Assembly (NCBI RefSeq): GCF_000421745.1
Contig: NZ_ATXP01000003.1
Location: forward strand, 124,001 to 188,000
Reading direction: 5' to 3'
DNA length: 64,000 nucleotides
DNA from: Nesterenkonia alba DSM 19423
GTDB lineage: Bacteria > Actinomycetota > Actinomycetes > Actinomycetales > Micrococcaceae
A program made the position numbers and the translations under genes. Numbering within the stretch: position 1 is the first letter of the stretch; each line of letters begins with the position of its first letter. This document shows positions 41,163 to 49,611 of the stretch, one piece after another. Under the pieces are notes generated by a model that worked only from the letters and a program-made list of their open reading frames with translations, had not been told where the DNA came from and did not search any database.

Positions 41163-42073
41163 AAAAATACGTAGCAGCAATGTCGCTGCCTCTGTTCTCC
41201 CTCACCGCCGGCTGTGCCGATGCGGACCCGGCCGCAGATGCCCCGCTGGTGGTGACCTCCTTCAGTGTGTTGGAGGACATCACCGCCCAGATCGGTGGGG
41301 AGCACATTGATGTCCAGTCCATCACCCCGGTGGGGGCTGAAGTCCACGAATACGATCCCACGCCTTCCGATGTCGCCGCCGCCACCGAGGCGGATCTCTT
41401 CATCGCTAATGGCCTGGGACTTGAGGAATGGTTCGAGCAGTTCGTCGCTCATGGTGAGGCCGCGGTGCATGAGGTCTCCGATGGGGTGGAGACTCTTCCG
41501 GTGACCGCCATTGAAGGACACCCCGACGACGCCGGTGATCCCGACTCCATGCCGACCGATCCACACGCCTGGCTCTCCCCTACACAAGCTCAGGTCTACG
41601 TGGAGAACATCGAGGCTGCACTGAGCGAGACCTACCCGGAGCACGCCGAGGACTTCGCGGAGAACGCCGCTACCTACCGTGAGCAGATCGAGGCGATTGC
41701 CGCCGATGCCACCTCCCGCGCCGGTGAAATCAGCGAAGAGGTCTTCATCGTCTCCTGTGAGGGGGCTTTCAGCTATCTGGCAGCTGACCTGGGTCTGACC
41801 GAGCACTACCTGTGGCCTCTCAACGCTGAGGACGAGGGATCACCCCGCCAGGTGGAAGCACAGATCGAGTTTGTCACCGAGCATGAGGTGCCGGTGATCT
41901 TCTGCGAATCCACCGTACCGCCCGGCCCTCAGGAGCAGGTCGCTGAAGCCACCGAGGCCGAGCTCGGTGAGACACTCTACGTCGACTCACTCTCCGAGGC
42001 CGACGGCCCGGTGCCGACCTACCTCGATCTGCTCGAGCACAATATCGACGCCGTCCTCTCGGTACACGAGTGA
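41156..42073 (+). CDS. Manganese-type ABC transporter, substrate-binding lipoprotein
   Basis: Cluster A-I metal-binding lipoprotein of 305 residues, with a short signal and lipobox LTAGC near residue 16. Family motifs include GAEVHEYDPTPSD, ANGLGLEEW, DPHAWLSP and CEGAFSYLA. It lacks the His-rich loop of ZnuA, and the downstream regulator is a DtxR-type protein, so manganese (or iron) is favoured over zinc. The start codon lies inside the operator palindrome. First gene of a four-gene unit. Confidence 0.88.
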   Translation: MPKKYVAAMSLPLFSLTAGCADADPAADAPLVVTSFSVLEDITAQIGGEHIDVQSITPVGAEVHEYDPTPSDVAAATEADLFIANGLGLEEWFEQFVAHGEAAVHEVSDGVETLPVTAIEGHPDDAGDPDSMPTDPHAWLSPTQAQVYVENIEAALSETYPEHAEDFAENAATYREQIEAIAADATSRAGEISEEVFIVSCEGAFSYLAADLGLTEHYLWPLNAEDEGSPRQVEAQIEFVTEHEVPVIFCESTVPPGPQEQVAEATEAELGETLYVDSLSEADGPVPTYLDLLEHNIDAVLSVHE

Positions 42074-42855
42074 GATCGCTCATGACGCACGAGCACGCAG
42101 AAGCGGACACACCAGACCCCACAGCTACCCCACCGGCTCAGCTTCTTGAGGTGACCGCCGGCTACCCCGGAGTGACCGCACTGGAGGGGGTGACCCTGGG
42201 GCTTCACCCGGGGCGTATCACCGCTCTACTAGGTGCCAACGGATCCGGAAAATCCACACTCTTTAGCACCCTGCTTGGCTTGGTCACACCACGCTCCGGC
42301 ACGGTCGAGATCTTCGGGCGCTCCCCCCACCGCGCACGGCGGGACAACCTGGTCTCCTTTGTCCCTCAGCACGAGGCGATCGATATGACCTTCCCCGTCA
42401 GTGTCGAACAGGTGGTCACTATGGGCCGGTACCCACATATGGGTCTGACTCGCCGCCCCCGAGCTGCCGATCGGAAGGCCGTCGAAGACGCCTTGGCAGC
42501 GACCGGTCTGGATACCTACCGGCGTCGCGGGATCGGTGAACTCTCCGGGGGGCAACGCAAACGCGCCTTCACTGCCCGCGCTCTGGCCCAGGACGCTCCA
42601 CTGATGTTGCTCGATGAGCCTTTCGCCGGCGTGGACCGTACCAGTGAGCGGCTCCTGACCGATGTCCTCCACCGACTGCGCGAAACGGGCACTTCAATCC
42701 TGGTCTCCACACACCATCTCGATGGGGTGAAGGACCTGGCCGACGACGTCGTGCTCCTTCACCGTCGAGTACTCGCCTCCGGCTCCCCCGATGAGGTTCT
42801 CACCGAGCACAATATGGCCCGGGCCTTCGGTGCGGTCATCGCGGAGGCCGGCTGA
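42070..42855 (+). CDS. Manganese-type ABC transporter, ATP-binding protein
   Basis: ABC ATPase of 261 residues with Walker A GANGSGKST, signature LSGGQRKR, Walker B LMLLDEPF and switch histidine in VSTHHLDG. GTG 42070 overlaps the lipoprotein stop as GTGA; an ATG at 42082 is the alternative. Drives import with the downstream permease. Confidence 0.9.
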   Translation: MRSLMTHEHAEADTPDPTATPPAQLLEVTAGYPGVTALEGVTLGLHPGRITALLGANGSGKSTLFSTLLGLVTPRSGTVEIFGRSPHRARRDNLVSFVPQHEAIDMTFPVSVEQVVTMGRYPHMGLTRRPRAADRKAVEDALAATGLDTYRRRGIGELSGGQRKRAFTARALAQDAPLMLLDEPFAGVDRTSERLLTDVLHRLRETGTSILVSTHHLDGVKDLADDVVLLHRRVLASGSPDEVLTEHNMARAFGAVIAEAG

Positions 42856-43706
42856 TGGACTACCTCATCCAACCGCTGGAGTATGCGTTCATGCAGAACG
42901 CCTTGGCCGTGGCGGTCATCACCGCGACTGTCTGCGGGATGCTCTCGGCCTGGCTGGTGCTCATGGGGTGGTCGCTGATGGGTGAGGCGGTGGCACATTC
43001 TGTGCTTCCCGGCGTCGTCCTCGCCTTTATCCTCGGAATCCCCTTCGGGGTGGGGGCGTTGGTGTTCGGGCTCCTGGCGGTCGCGCTGATTGGGGGGTTG
43101 GGGCAGACCACTGCACTGAAGCGGGATACGGCTATCGGGGTGGTGTTCACTTCCCTCTTCGCCCTAGGTTTGGTGCTCATTTCCACGGTGACGACCTCCA
43201 CTCACTTACAGCACATCCTCTTCGGCAATGTGTTGGGGACCTCCCGGGCGGATCTGTACCAGGTGGCCGCCTTAGCTGCTCTCACCGCGACGGTGCTGCT
43301 CATCAAACGCCGGGACTTCACTCTGGTGGCCTTTGACCGGACCTATGCGCTGTCCATCGGCCTGCCAGTCGGTGCGCTGACCTGGACGCTGCTGGTGCTG
43401 CTAGCGCTGACCACGGTCACCGCTTTGCAGACTCTCGGGGTGATCTTGGTGGTCGCTGCGCTGGTGATTCCCGGGGCTACCGGTTTCCTGTTGGCACGCA
43501 GCTTCGGCCCCATGCTGGGGCTCTCCGCCGGCGTCGGCGCGGTGGCTGCCGTCGTGGGGGTCTACACCAGCTACTACTGGGATATTTCTACCGGTGGGGC
43601 GATTGTCCTGGCAGCCTCATCCCAGTTCCTGCTCGCCTATCTCTTCTCCCCGCGGCGGGGGCTACTTGCCCGCGGGGTGCGGCGCCTGAAGCGTCGACGC
43701 GCATAG
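42855..43706 (+). CDS. Manganese-type ABC transporter, permease
   Basis: ABC-3 family permease of 283 residues with about eight hydrophobic helices and the conserved GWSLMGEAVAHSVLPGVVLA segment near residue 38. The start shares its first base with the ATPase stop codon. Paralogous to the zinc permease at 24.3-25.2 kb. Confidence 0.92.
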   Translation: MDYLIQPLEYAFMQNALAVAVITATVCGMLSAWLVLMGWSLMGEAVAHSVLPGVVLAFILGIPFGVGALVFGLLAVALIGGLGQTTALKRDTAIGVVFTSLFALGLVLISTVTTSTHLQHILFGNVLGTSRADLYQVAALAALTATVLLIKRRDFTLVAFDRTYALSIGLPVGALTWTLLVLLALTTVTALQTLGVILVVAALVIPGATGFLLARSFGPMLGLSAGVGAVAAVVGVYTSYYWDISTGGAIVLAASSQFLLAYLFSPRRGLLARGVRRLKRRRA

Positions 43707-43716
43707 AATATGAACC

Positions 43717-44418
43717 ATGCCACGCACCTCCGCCCAGGGCCGCTCTACTGCCACCACGACGGCGACCACCTCCGTGGAGGACTACGCAAAGACGATCTAC
43801 GGGCTTGCTGAGTGGGAGGGCGCTGATGTGACGGCGTCGGCTCTGGCAAAGACGTTGGGGGTGTCCAACCCCTCAGTGACGCTGATGGTGCGGAAGATGG
43901 CGGACCTGGGGCTGGTCGATCACCAGCCGTACGCCCCGATCCGTCTCACCGAGGAGGGACGGCGTCTGGCACTGGCCATGGTGCGGCGTCATCGGCTCAT
44001 CGAGACCTGGCTGGTGCGGGAGCTTGGCTACAGCTGGGATGAGGTTCACCAGGAAGCCGAACGACTCGAGCACGCCGTCAGTGAGACCTTTGTGGAGCGC
44101 CTGGCTGAGAAGCTCGGCCACCCGGAGACCGACCCCCATGGGGATCCCATCCCCGCCGAAGACCTCTCCATGCGTTACCCCCAGACCACTCGGTTGTGCC
44201 AACTGCCCTCCCCCACCTCAGCGCGAGTGGAGCAGGTCGACGACGCCGTGCCGGAGGCGCTGCGTGTACTGTCCGAGCGGCAGGTGACGATCGGCTCCAC
44301 GGTGGAGGTTGTGGAGACCGAGGACGGCCATGTCCGACTGGCCGCGGCACCGGCTGCTGAACCGTTCACTGTTCCCCATGACATCGCCCACGCCGTGCGT
44401 GTGAGCGTTACTGCCTAG
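43717..44418 (+). CDS. DtxR-family metal-dependent regulator (MntR/IdeR-like)
   Basis: A 233-residue repressor: N-terminal winged helix (SVEDYAKTIYGLAEW, KTLGVSNPSVTLMVRKM), metal-binding/dimerisation domain (HRLIETWLVRELGY, EAERLEHAVSE, HPETDPHGDPIP) and a C-terminal SH3-like domain. Being last in the operon of a Mn-type importer whose promoter holds DtxR boxes, it probably represses that operon. TAGAAT, overlapping the permease stop, is 7 bases before its ATG, so it may also have its own leaderless promoter. Confidence 0.88.
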   Translation: MPRTSAQGRSTATTTATTSVEDYAKTIYGLAEWEGADVTASALAKTLGVSNPSVTLMVRKMADLGLVDHQPYAPIRLTEEGRRLALAMVRRHRLIETWLVRELGYSWDEVHQEAERLEHAVSETFVERLAEKLGHPETDPHGDPIPAEDLSMRYPQTTRLCQLPSPTSARVEQVDDAVPEALRVLSERQVTIGSTVEVVETEDGHVRLAAAPAAEPFTVPHDIAHAVRVSVTA

Positions 44419-44441
44419 CTCGCGGGTCTACCCTAGTTTTC

Positions 44442-44936
44442 ATGTCCACTACTGAAGCGCGCGCCGAGCCCACGCGCCTACAGCTGACTCCACGGCTTGT
44501 GCTCGCTGTGGCGGCTGCTGGAGCGGCCGGGGCGTTGCTGCGCCTGCTGGTGGGGGAACTGATTCCCGAGTTACACATGAAGTTCCCGTGGACGACCTTC
44601 GCCATCAACGTCGCCGGTTCGGCGTTGTTGGGGCTGCTGGTGGGCATAGTGCATGCCCGGACACGGTTCAGCTGGACGATTCCGGTATTGGGTACCGGTC
44701 TGTTGGGTTCTTTCACCACGTTCTCCGCGGTGATGCTGGCTGCGGTGCCGGCGCTGTCTGGGGCCGATCACCTCAGCGCCGGTGTGGATTCCCCTCCCGG
44801 CGGTTTTGAGATGGTTTCCTACTTGGTGATTTCTGCAGTGCTGTGTACTGCTGCCGCAGCGGCCGGGATCACCCTGGGCCGGGCGGTCTTCGGCTGTGCG
44901 GCTATGGATTGTCCCGAACCGGGGGGTGCTCAGTGA
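44442..44936 (+). CDS. crcB: Fluoride efflux channel subunit CrcB (first copy)
   Basis: Fluc family channel of 164 residues with four membrane helices. The family motifs GALLRLLVG, FAINVAGSALLGLL and GTGLLGSFTTFSAV are present. The C-terminus is longer than usual. TACCCT is 7 bases before the ATG (leaderless). Its stop overlaps the start of a second crcB, the arrangement seen for heterodimeric Fluc channels in Gram-positives. Confidence 0.92.
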   Translation: MSTTEARAEPTRLQLTPRLVLAVAAAGAAGALLRLLVGELIPELHMKFPWTTFAINVAGSALLGLLVGIVHARTRFSWTIPVLGTGLLGSFTTFSAVMLAAVPALSGADHLSAGVDSPPGGFEMVSYLVISAVLCTAAAAAGITLGRAVFGCAAMDCPEPGGAQ

Positions 44937-45292
44937 TGCTGGCCCTGACCCTTGGGGTTGCCCTCGGCGGGGCGATCGGCGCGACTCTACGGTGCCTACT
45001 GGATGCCTATCTGCCCGGCGGAGTGCTGATCGCTAATACGGTCGGCTCGCTGGCGATCGGGTGGCTCTACGGAATGCTGGTTGCGGGGAGTTCGTGGTTG
45101 ACGGAGACGACGACGGCGGCGCTCACCGTGGGCCTCATCGGTGCCTTGAGTACTTTCGCTACAGTCTCCCTTCGCGCGGCCCAGCTGTGGACCGGACACC
45201 GCCGGTGGGCTGCGGTGGGCCTGTGGAGTGTGCATATCGTGTGTGGGTTGCTGGCTGCCTCAGCCGGGGTGTTCCTGTCCGGGGCATGGTGA
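44933..45292 (+). CDS. crcB: Fluoride efflux channel subunit CrcB (second copy)
   Basis: A 119-residue Fluc channel subunit with four helices and motifs GGAIGATLRCLLD, IANTVGSLAIGWL and GLIGALSTFATVS. GTG 44933 overlaps the first crcB stop as GTGA; the ATG at 44936 is the next codon. Each copy probably supplies one half of the dual-topology channel. Confidence 0.92.
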   Translation: MMLALTLGVALGGAIGATLRCLLDAYLPGGVLIANTVGSLAIGWLYGMLVAGSSWLTETTTAALTVGLIGALSTFATVSLRAAQLWTGHRRWAAVGLWSVHIVCGLLAASAGVFLSGAW

Positions 45293-45396
45293 CCTGAGCC
45301 AGGCTGACCGACTCCCGGGAATGTTGCAGCCGGCGGAGCTGTTGAGATATTCTGACAAGTCCCGCTGGATGCGGGTGTTTCTTGATAAATGAACAC

Positions 45397-45772
45397 GGGG
45401 ACGATCGGTTTCGACGATCTGAGGTGATCGTGGGGAAGCGAGTCGTGGATGCCAAGTGACCACGTTAAAACCACTTGAGCAACCCAATAAGTGCCGAATC
45501 TAAGCGCACTGACTTCGCCCTCGCTGCCTAATCAGCGACTGGTGAGTCTGTCAGCCTGAGTTTGCTATCGACTCAGTGTCTGGCATCAGCTAGATAGCCA
45601 CTGGAGTCTCACTTTCGTCACCGGGGTGAGACTCGACAATTGAGGTGACTGGGCCTGTCAGGCGCTTGTCTGCGTGACGCCTGGGGCCGAGCAACACGTT
45701 GAGCAGACTGCACTCGGAGAAGCCCACGAAAATCCAGATCGGACGCGGGTTCGATTCCCGCCGTCTCCACCA
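45397..45772 (+). ncRNA. ssrA: tmRNA
   Basis: Transfer-messenger RNA for ribosome rescue. The 5' end GGGGACGATCGGTTTCGAC and the 3' end GGTTCGATTCCCGCCGTCTCCACCA are the conserved tRNA-like ends and pair as the acceptor stem (GGGGACG with CGTCTCC). CCA is encoded. The tag reading frame at 45493-45531 encodes AESKRTDFALAA followed by TAA, a typical actinobacterial tag. SmpB is encoded 1 kb downstream. Confidence 0.96.
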
Positions 45773-45776
45773 TGTG

Positions 45777-45821
45777 AAGTGTCAGGACATCGTTCCGCGA
45801 TTGTCCTGGCACTTTTCTTTT
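45777..45821 (+). terminator. tmRNA terminator
   Basis: Arms 45777-45789 and 45802-45814 pair over 13 bp (one G-U), followed by TTCTTTT. Confidence 0.88.
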
Positions 45822-45854
45822 GTGTGGCGCGGGGGTGTGTCAGGTCATCGTTCC
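45780..45854. repeat. 17-bp near-identical direct repeat downstream of ssrA
   Basis: TGTCAGGACATCGTTCC (45780-45796) recurs at 45838-45854 with one change. The first copy is part of the tmRNA terminator. It could be a decayed duplication; no integrase is nearby. Confidence 0.6.
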
Positions 45855-45938
45855 CGGGTTACCGGAAGACACCCCTGGATGGCCGGGGCACGGTGCATCG
45901 TATTCCGGGAGTTCCACAACCCTGCTAAGTTCAAGGCT

Positions 45939-46169
45939 GTGACTGTCACCGCGCGGATTCAGCACATCGTCTTCGACGCCCTGGAGAAACACCCCGAGGG
46001 TCTGCAGTGGGCTGAGCTGCTGCGCATCATCGAAGACACTGACCCCACCATTCACCCGAAGACCGCTAACGGCGTCGTCTGGAAGCTGGTAGAGAACCAC
46101 CCGGAGACCATCCACAAGCCCGCTCGAGGCCGCTTCCAGCTGAAGAAATTCGCCCCAGAGACACACTGA
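45939..46169 (+). CDS. Small winged-helix-like protein, unknown function
   Basis: From GTG 45939 the product has 76 residues: ARIQHIVFDALEKHPEGLQWAELL, then TANGVVWKLVENHPETI and a basic end RGRFQLKKF. The pattern of two helices and a beta wing recalls winged-helix DNA-binding modules of restriction-associated proteins, but I cannot name a family. TAAGTT lies 7 bases upstream of the GTG, consistent with a leaderless gene. The open frame extends upstream into the tmRNA gene, which cannot be coding. Confidence 0.6.
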   Translation: MTVTARIQHIVFDALEKHPEGLQWAELLRIIEDTDPTIHPKTANGVVWKLVENHPETIHKPARGRFQLKKFAPETH

Positions 46170-46289
46170 TCCGCCCTGGCTCTGCCCCACACACCACGTC
46201 TTGATCGATGCGCGGCATCGGCAAACTCTCATGAGACGTTGAGGTGATGTGCGGCTGACCTGGAGCGTCGTATTCCTACAGTAGAGGGT

Positions 46290-46787
46290 ATGAGCCCTAC
46301 AGAGAACAACGATCCTACCCAGAGCAACGACCCGCAGCGCAGCGACCGTGGACGGGATGATTCTGCCCGCGGCAGTGACTGGTTTACCCAGAAGCTGGGC
46401 TCAACCTCGGCCAGTGGGAACACCGAGCCGAGCCAAGAGTCCCAGAACCAGCCGACCACGGAGAACCCACGCCCCGCGCCGCGTGAAGACAGCCAGCAGG
46501 CTCGGCAGGATGCACCAGCCGAAGCCACCGATGAACAGGCCCGCTACGGTCGGGATGAAACAGCCCGGAATCCCAATCTGGACCCCGACCCGGCCGAGGC
46601 TGCTCAGGCCGGCGGTGGGCATCCCGGCGAGACACCCCCGGAGTCGTCTTCTGCGACAGCCACTCCCCCGGCTCCGGCACCGAGTAGTCCACCGAAATCA
46701 GCCACCATCATCACAGTGGTGGTGATCGCCATCGTGGCGCTGCTGGGGCTGTTCTTCCTCGGTTACATCGCCGGCATTATCGGCTGA
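46290..46787 (+). CDS. Disordered protein with C-terminal membrane anchor
   Basis: A 165-residue protein: about 135 residues rich in Ser, Pro, Gln, Asp and Thr without predicted structure, then one hydrophobic helix at the very end (TIITVVVIAIVALLGLFFLG), so a tail-anchored layout. No domain recognised. TACAGT lies 7 bases before the ATG, suggesting a leaderless mRNA. Confidence 0.65.
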   Translation: MSPTENNDPTQSNDPQRSDRGRDDSARGSDWFTQKLGSTSASGNTEPSQESQNQPTTENPRPAPREDSQQARQDAPAEATDEQARYGRDETARNPNLDPDPAEAAQAGGGHPGETPPESSSATATPPAPAPSSPPKSATIITVVVIAIVALLGLFFLGYIAGIIG

Positions 46788-46813
46788 GCCTGCCCTGAGG
46801 AGCCTGCCCTGAG
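46786..46813. repeat. Perfect 14-bp tandem duplication
   Basis: GAGCCTGCCCTGAG is repeated exactly at 46786-46799 and 46800-46813, straddling the stop codon of the preceding gene. A small recent duplication; no role evident. Confidence 0.85.
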
Positions 46814-46844
46814 CGGGCGCGCCGACATCGTGCTGTGCTGGGCC

Positions 46845-47366
46845 TTACACCACACCGCGCAGGTTCCGGTAACGCATGGCCCGTTGCGCTTCACGGGCGT
46901 CCTGCTTCTCCCGGAGCGCGTGCCGCTTATCGAACTCACGTTGACCGCGAGCGACTCCGAGTTCCACTTTGACCCGTCCGTCCTTGAAGTAGAGGCTCAG
47001 CGGCACCAGCGTTAACCCGGGGTCTTCGATCTGCCGGGAAATCTTCGTCAACTCCTTGGCATGCAGCAGCAACTTGCGCTTCCGACGTGCCGAATGGTTG
47101 GTCCAGGTCCCATTGAGGTACTCCGGGATGTGGACCTGTTCGAGCCAGAGCTCACCGGCGTCGTCGAAGGCGGCGAACCCGTCAGTGAGAGAGGCCTGCC
47201 CCTCCCGCAGGGACTTCACCTCCGTTCCGGTGAGGACCACCCCCGCCTCGTACTTATCGAGGATCTGGTAGTCATGGCGGGCACGCCGGTTCAGGGCGAT
47301 GACGTGGTTATTCGGGTCTTTGGCCTTCTTGCCGGCCTTTTTAGTGTTGGTGCTGTACTTCCCCAC
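46845..47366 (-). CDS. smpB: tmRNA-binding protein SmpB
   Basis: Partner of tmRNA in trans-translation, 173 residues. The OB-fold core ([38 protein letters not shown]) and the basic C-terminal tail with conserved pattern [14 protein letters not shown]-like ([17 protein letters not shown]) are present. The start is GTG 47366 with AGGAGGT upstream. The end carries RYRNLRGVV. Lies 1 kb from ssrA. Confidence 0.96.
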   Translation of the reverse strand: MGKYSTNTKKAGKKAKDPNNHVIALNRRARHDYQILDKYEAGVVLTGTEVKSLREGQASLTDGFAAFDDAGELWLEQVHIPEYLNGTWTNHSARRKRKLLLHAKELTKISRQIEDPGLTLVPLSLYFKDGRVKVELGVARGQREFDKRHALREKQDAREAQRAMRYRNLRGVV

Positions 47367-47470
47367 GTGTCACCTCCTGGAATCCGTCTGATACCCACGA
47401 CGTCGCGGGCTTGGGTGAAGAAAGTCGACGGCCCACTATACACCCGGTGCCCGGGATCACACCGGCGGGA

Positions 47471-48388
47471 TCAGACCCGCAGATACCGTCGCACGGTGAC
47501 CCATGAAGCTAAAGAGGCCAACAAGACGGCGATGAGGACCAGGCCCGGCATGACGATCCATGAGTCGGCAGCAGTGATGAACTGAACCCCGGAGACCTGT
47601 TCGGCCAGCCACTGACCCAGCAGGAATTCGGCGATCACCCAGGTAGCCGCACAGGCCAGCAAGGAGCCGAAAGCCGCAGCAATTATCCCCTCGAAGACGA
47701 ACGGCAACCGAATCATCGACTTCGAGGCTCCCACCATCCGCATAATCGAGGTCTCCCGACGTCGGCTGAACGCGGCCAGCCGGATCGTGGTGGAGACCAG
47801 CAGCACGGTACAGAGGATCATCACCGCAGCGATGATGAGGGCGATGACGGTCAGCCCGTTGAGGATCCCGAAGATCTGGTCAAGGACTTCCTGCTGGTCG
47901 GCGACGTTCTCCACACCGGCGACCCCGGCGAAGAGCTCACTGACAATGGGGTATTCCTGAGGGTCCACCAGCAGCAGGCGGTAAGACTCCGGCATATCCT
48001 CAGGGGTCAGCGCCTGGGCCCGGATGCTCTCCTCTCGTCCGGCCACGAAATTCTCCAGGGCTTCTTCCTGGCTTTCGTAACGGAAGGAGTCCACGTACTG
48101 ACTGGCCGCACCGGTGGTGAGCATCTCCTCGATGTTCTCCCGCTGGTCGGCGGTGACCGCCCCGGTGGGGCAGGCCACCTCCGGGGAGTTTTCCGTGCAT
48201 AGGAACACCGAGACTTCCAACCGGTCGTAGAAGTCATCGGTCATCTGGGCCACCTGAATCTGCATCAGGGCGGCCGCCCCCACGAACGACAAGGAGATAA
48301 ACGTCACCAACACCACTGAGGCAACCATGGCGACGTTACTGCGCAGAGAGCTGAAGGTCTCCCGCAGCATATAGGGCAACTGGCTCAT
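47471..48388 (-). CDS. ftsX: Cell division protein FtsX
   Basis: Permease-like partner of FtsE, 305 residues: a short cytoplasmic start (YMLRETFSSLRSN), one membrane helix, a large extracellular loop of about 120 residues containing two cysteines (FLCTENSPEVACPTG), and three further helices. FtsEX controls peptidoglycan hydrolases such as RipC in mycobacteria. The start overlaps the ftsE stop as ATGA. Confidence 0.95.
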   Translation of the reverse strand: MSQLPYMLRETFSSLRSNVAMVASVVLVTFISLSFVGAAALMQIQVAQMTDDFYDRLEVSVFLCTENSPEVACPTGAVTADQRENIEEMLTTGAASQYVDSFRYESQEEALENFVAGREESIRAQALTPEDMPESYRLLLVDPQEYPIVSELFAGVAGVENVADQQEVLDQIFGILNGLTVIALIIAAVMILCTVLLVSTTIRLAAFSRRRETSIMRMVGASKSMIRLPFVFEGIIAAAFGSLLACAATWVIAEFLLGQWLAEQVSGVQFITAADSWIVMPGLVLIAVLLASLASWVTVRRYLRV

Positions 48389-49584
48389 CGGGACCTCCTG
48401 CGGCCGAAGAGCCGGCGCTTGGCTGAGGCGGAGAGCTGTTCCTCCGTGCGCCGGGCTTCGGCGTAGCCTGCTTCGACGGCCGAAGCCCGCGGACGCGGTA
48501 CCGGGCGGGCAGCGGGAGCCTTCGACGCCGGCTCGGCGGGTTCCTCTGCCGCCGCACCTCCAAAGCGGGGTGCGGCAGGGGCTTCGGGCTCTGTGGGCTC
48601 TGGGGCCTGGGCCAACCAGGAGAGTCGGGGAGCAGCCTGAGTGGAGGCCTCCGGCTCCTTAACGGCAAGGGCCTCGACCGTGTCGGTATCCGGCTCATCA
48701 GGGTCGGTATCGGCTGGACCGGTTCCGACCGGGTCGGTCTCAGCGGACGCTTCTGGCTCTGTAGCGGCCGGAGCCACGGTCTCGGTGAGGTGGGTGAACA
48801 CCGCCACGGGTTCTTCCGACCGGGTAGGTACCGGATCTGAGGCCCGTAGACCAGAGGATTCCTCCTCGGCGACCAGTGCTTTCCAGGCCGCCGAACCTTC
48901 GGGCGGGTCATACCGTCCCGGTGAGTCGTCACGGACCAGTCGGCCCCGGTGCAGCTGGACCACACGATGAGCGGAGGCATCAACAATGGCCCGGTCGTGA
49001 GTGGCCATGATGACCGTGGTGCCGGCGTCGTTGATCCAGTGCAAGACTTTCATCACCTCCGCCGAGGCCAGAGGGTCCAGGTTTCCGGTGGGTTCGTCGG
49101 CCAGCAGGATGGCCGGTTTGTTGATGACCGCCCGAGCGATCGCCGCTCGCTGCTGCTCGCCGCCGGAGATTTCATGGGGATAGCGTTTGGCCAAGTGGTC
49201 CAGTCCCACCCGGCTGAGCGTCTTCATCACCCGGGGGCGAATGTGGGTTCGTTTGGCACCGGTGACCCGCATGGCAAAGGCCACGTTCTCATAGACGGTT
49301 TTGTCCGGCAGCAACCGGAAGTCCTGGAAGACCATCCCCACGCTGCGTCGATACTCGGGCACCCGACGTTCCAACATCAAAGAGAGGTTCTGTCCGGCCA
49401 CGGTCAGTTTTCCTGCCGAGGGTAAGCCCTCACGCAGAATCATGCGCAGCAGGGTGGACTTCCCGGAGCCGGAGGCTCCGATGAGGAAGACGAACTCTCC
49501 GCGACCGAACTCCACGGAGATGTCTTCGAGCGCGGGTTTCTCAGCGGAGCCGTATACCCGGCTGACCTTCTCAAAACGGATCAC
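48385..49584 (-). CDS. ftsE: Cell division ATP-binding protein FtsE with long C-terminal extension
   Basis: ABC ATPase of 399 residues. The first ~228 residues are standard FtsE: Walker A GASGSGKST, signature SGGEQQR, Walker B ILLADEPTGNLDP and VIMATHDR. The remaining ~170 residues form a Pro/Ala/Glu/Thr-rich extension (DPVGTGPADTDPDEPD, EPTEPEAPAAP) ending in a basic motif RRLFGRRRS. FtsE is normally about 230 residues. Starts at GTG 49584. Coupled to ftsX. Confidence 0.94.
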   Translation of the reverse strand: MIRFEKVSRVYGSAEKPALEDISVEFGRGEFVFLIGASGSGKSTLLRMILREGLPSAGKLTVAGQNLSLMLERRVPEYRRSVGMVFQDFRLLPDKTVYENVAFAMRVTGAKRTHIRPRVMKTLSRVGLDHLAKRYPHEISGGEQQRAAIARAVINKPAILLADEPTGNLDPLASAEVMKVLHWINDAGTTVIMATHDRAIVDASAHRVVQLHRGRLVRDDSPGRYDPPEGSAAWKALVAEEESSGLRASDPVPTRSEEPVAVFTHLTETVAPAATEPEASAETDPVGTGPADTDPDEPDTDTVEALAVKEPEASTQAAPRLSWLAQAPEPTEPEAPAAPRFGGAAAEEPAEPASKAPAARPVPRPRASAVEAGYAEARRTEEQLSASAKRRLFGRRRSR

Positions 49585-49611
49585 TGGTGGCGACCTTTGC
49601 GTTCCGGGGAG

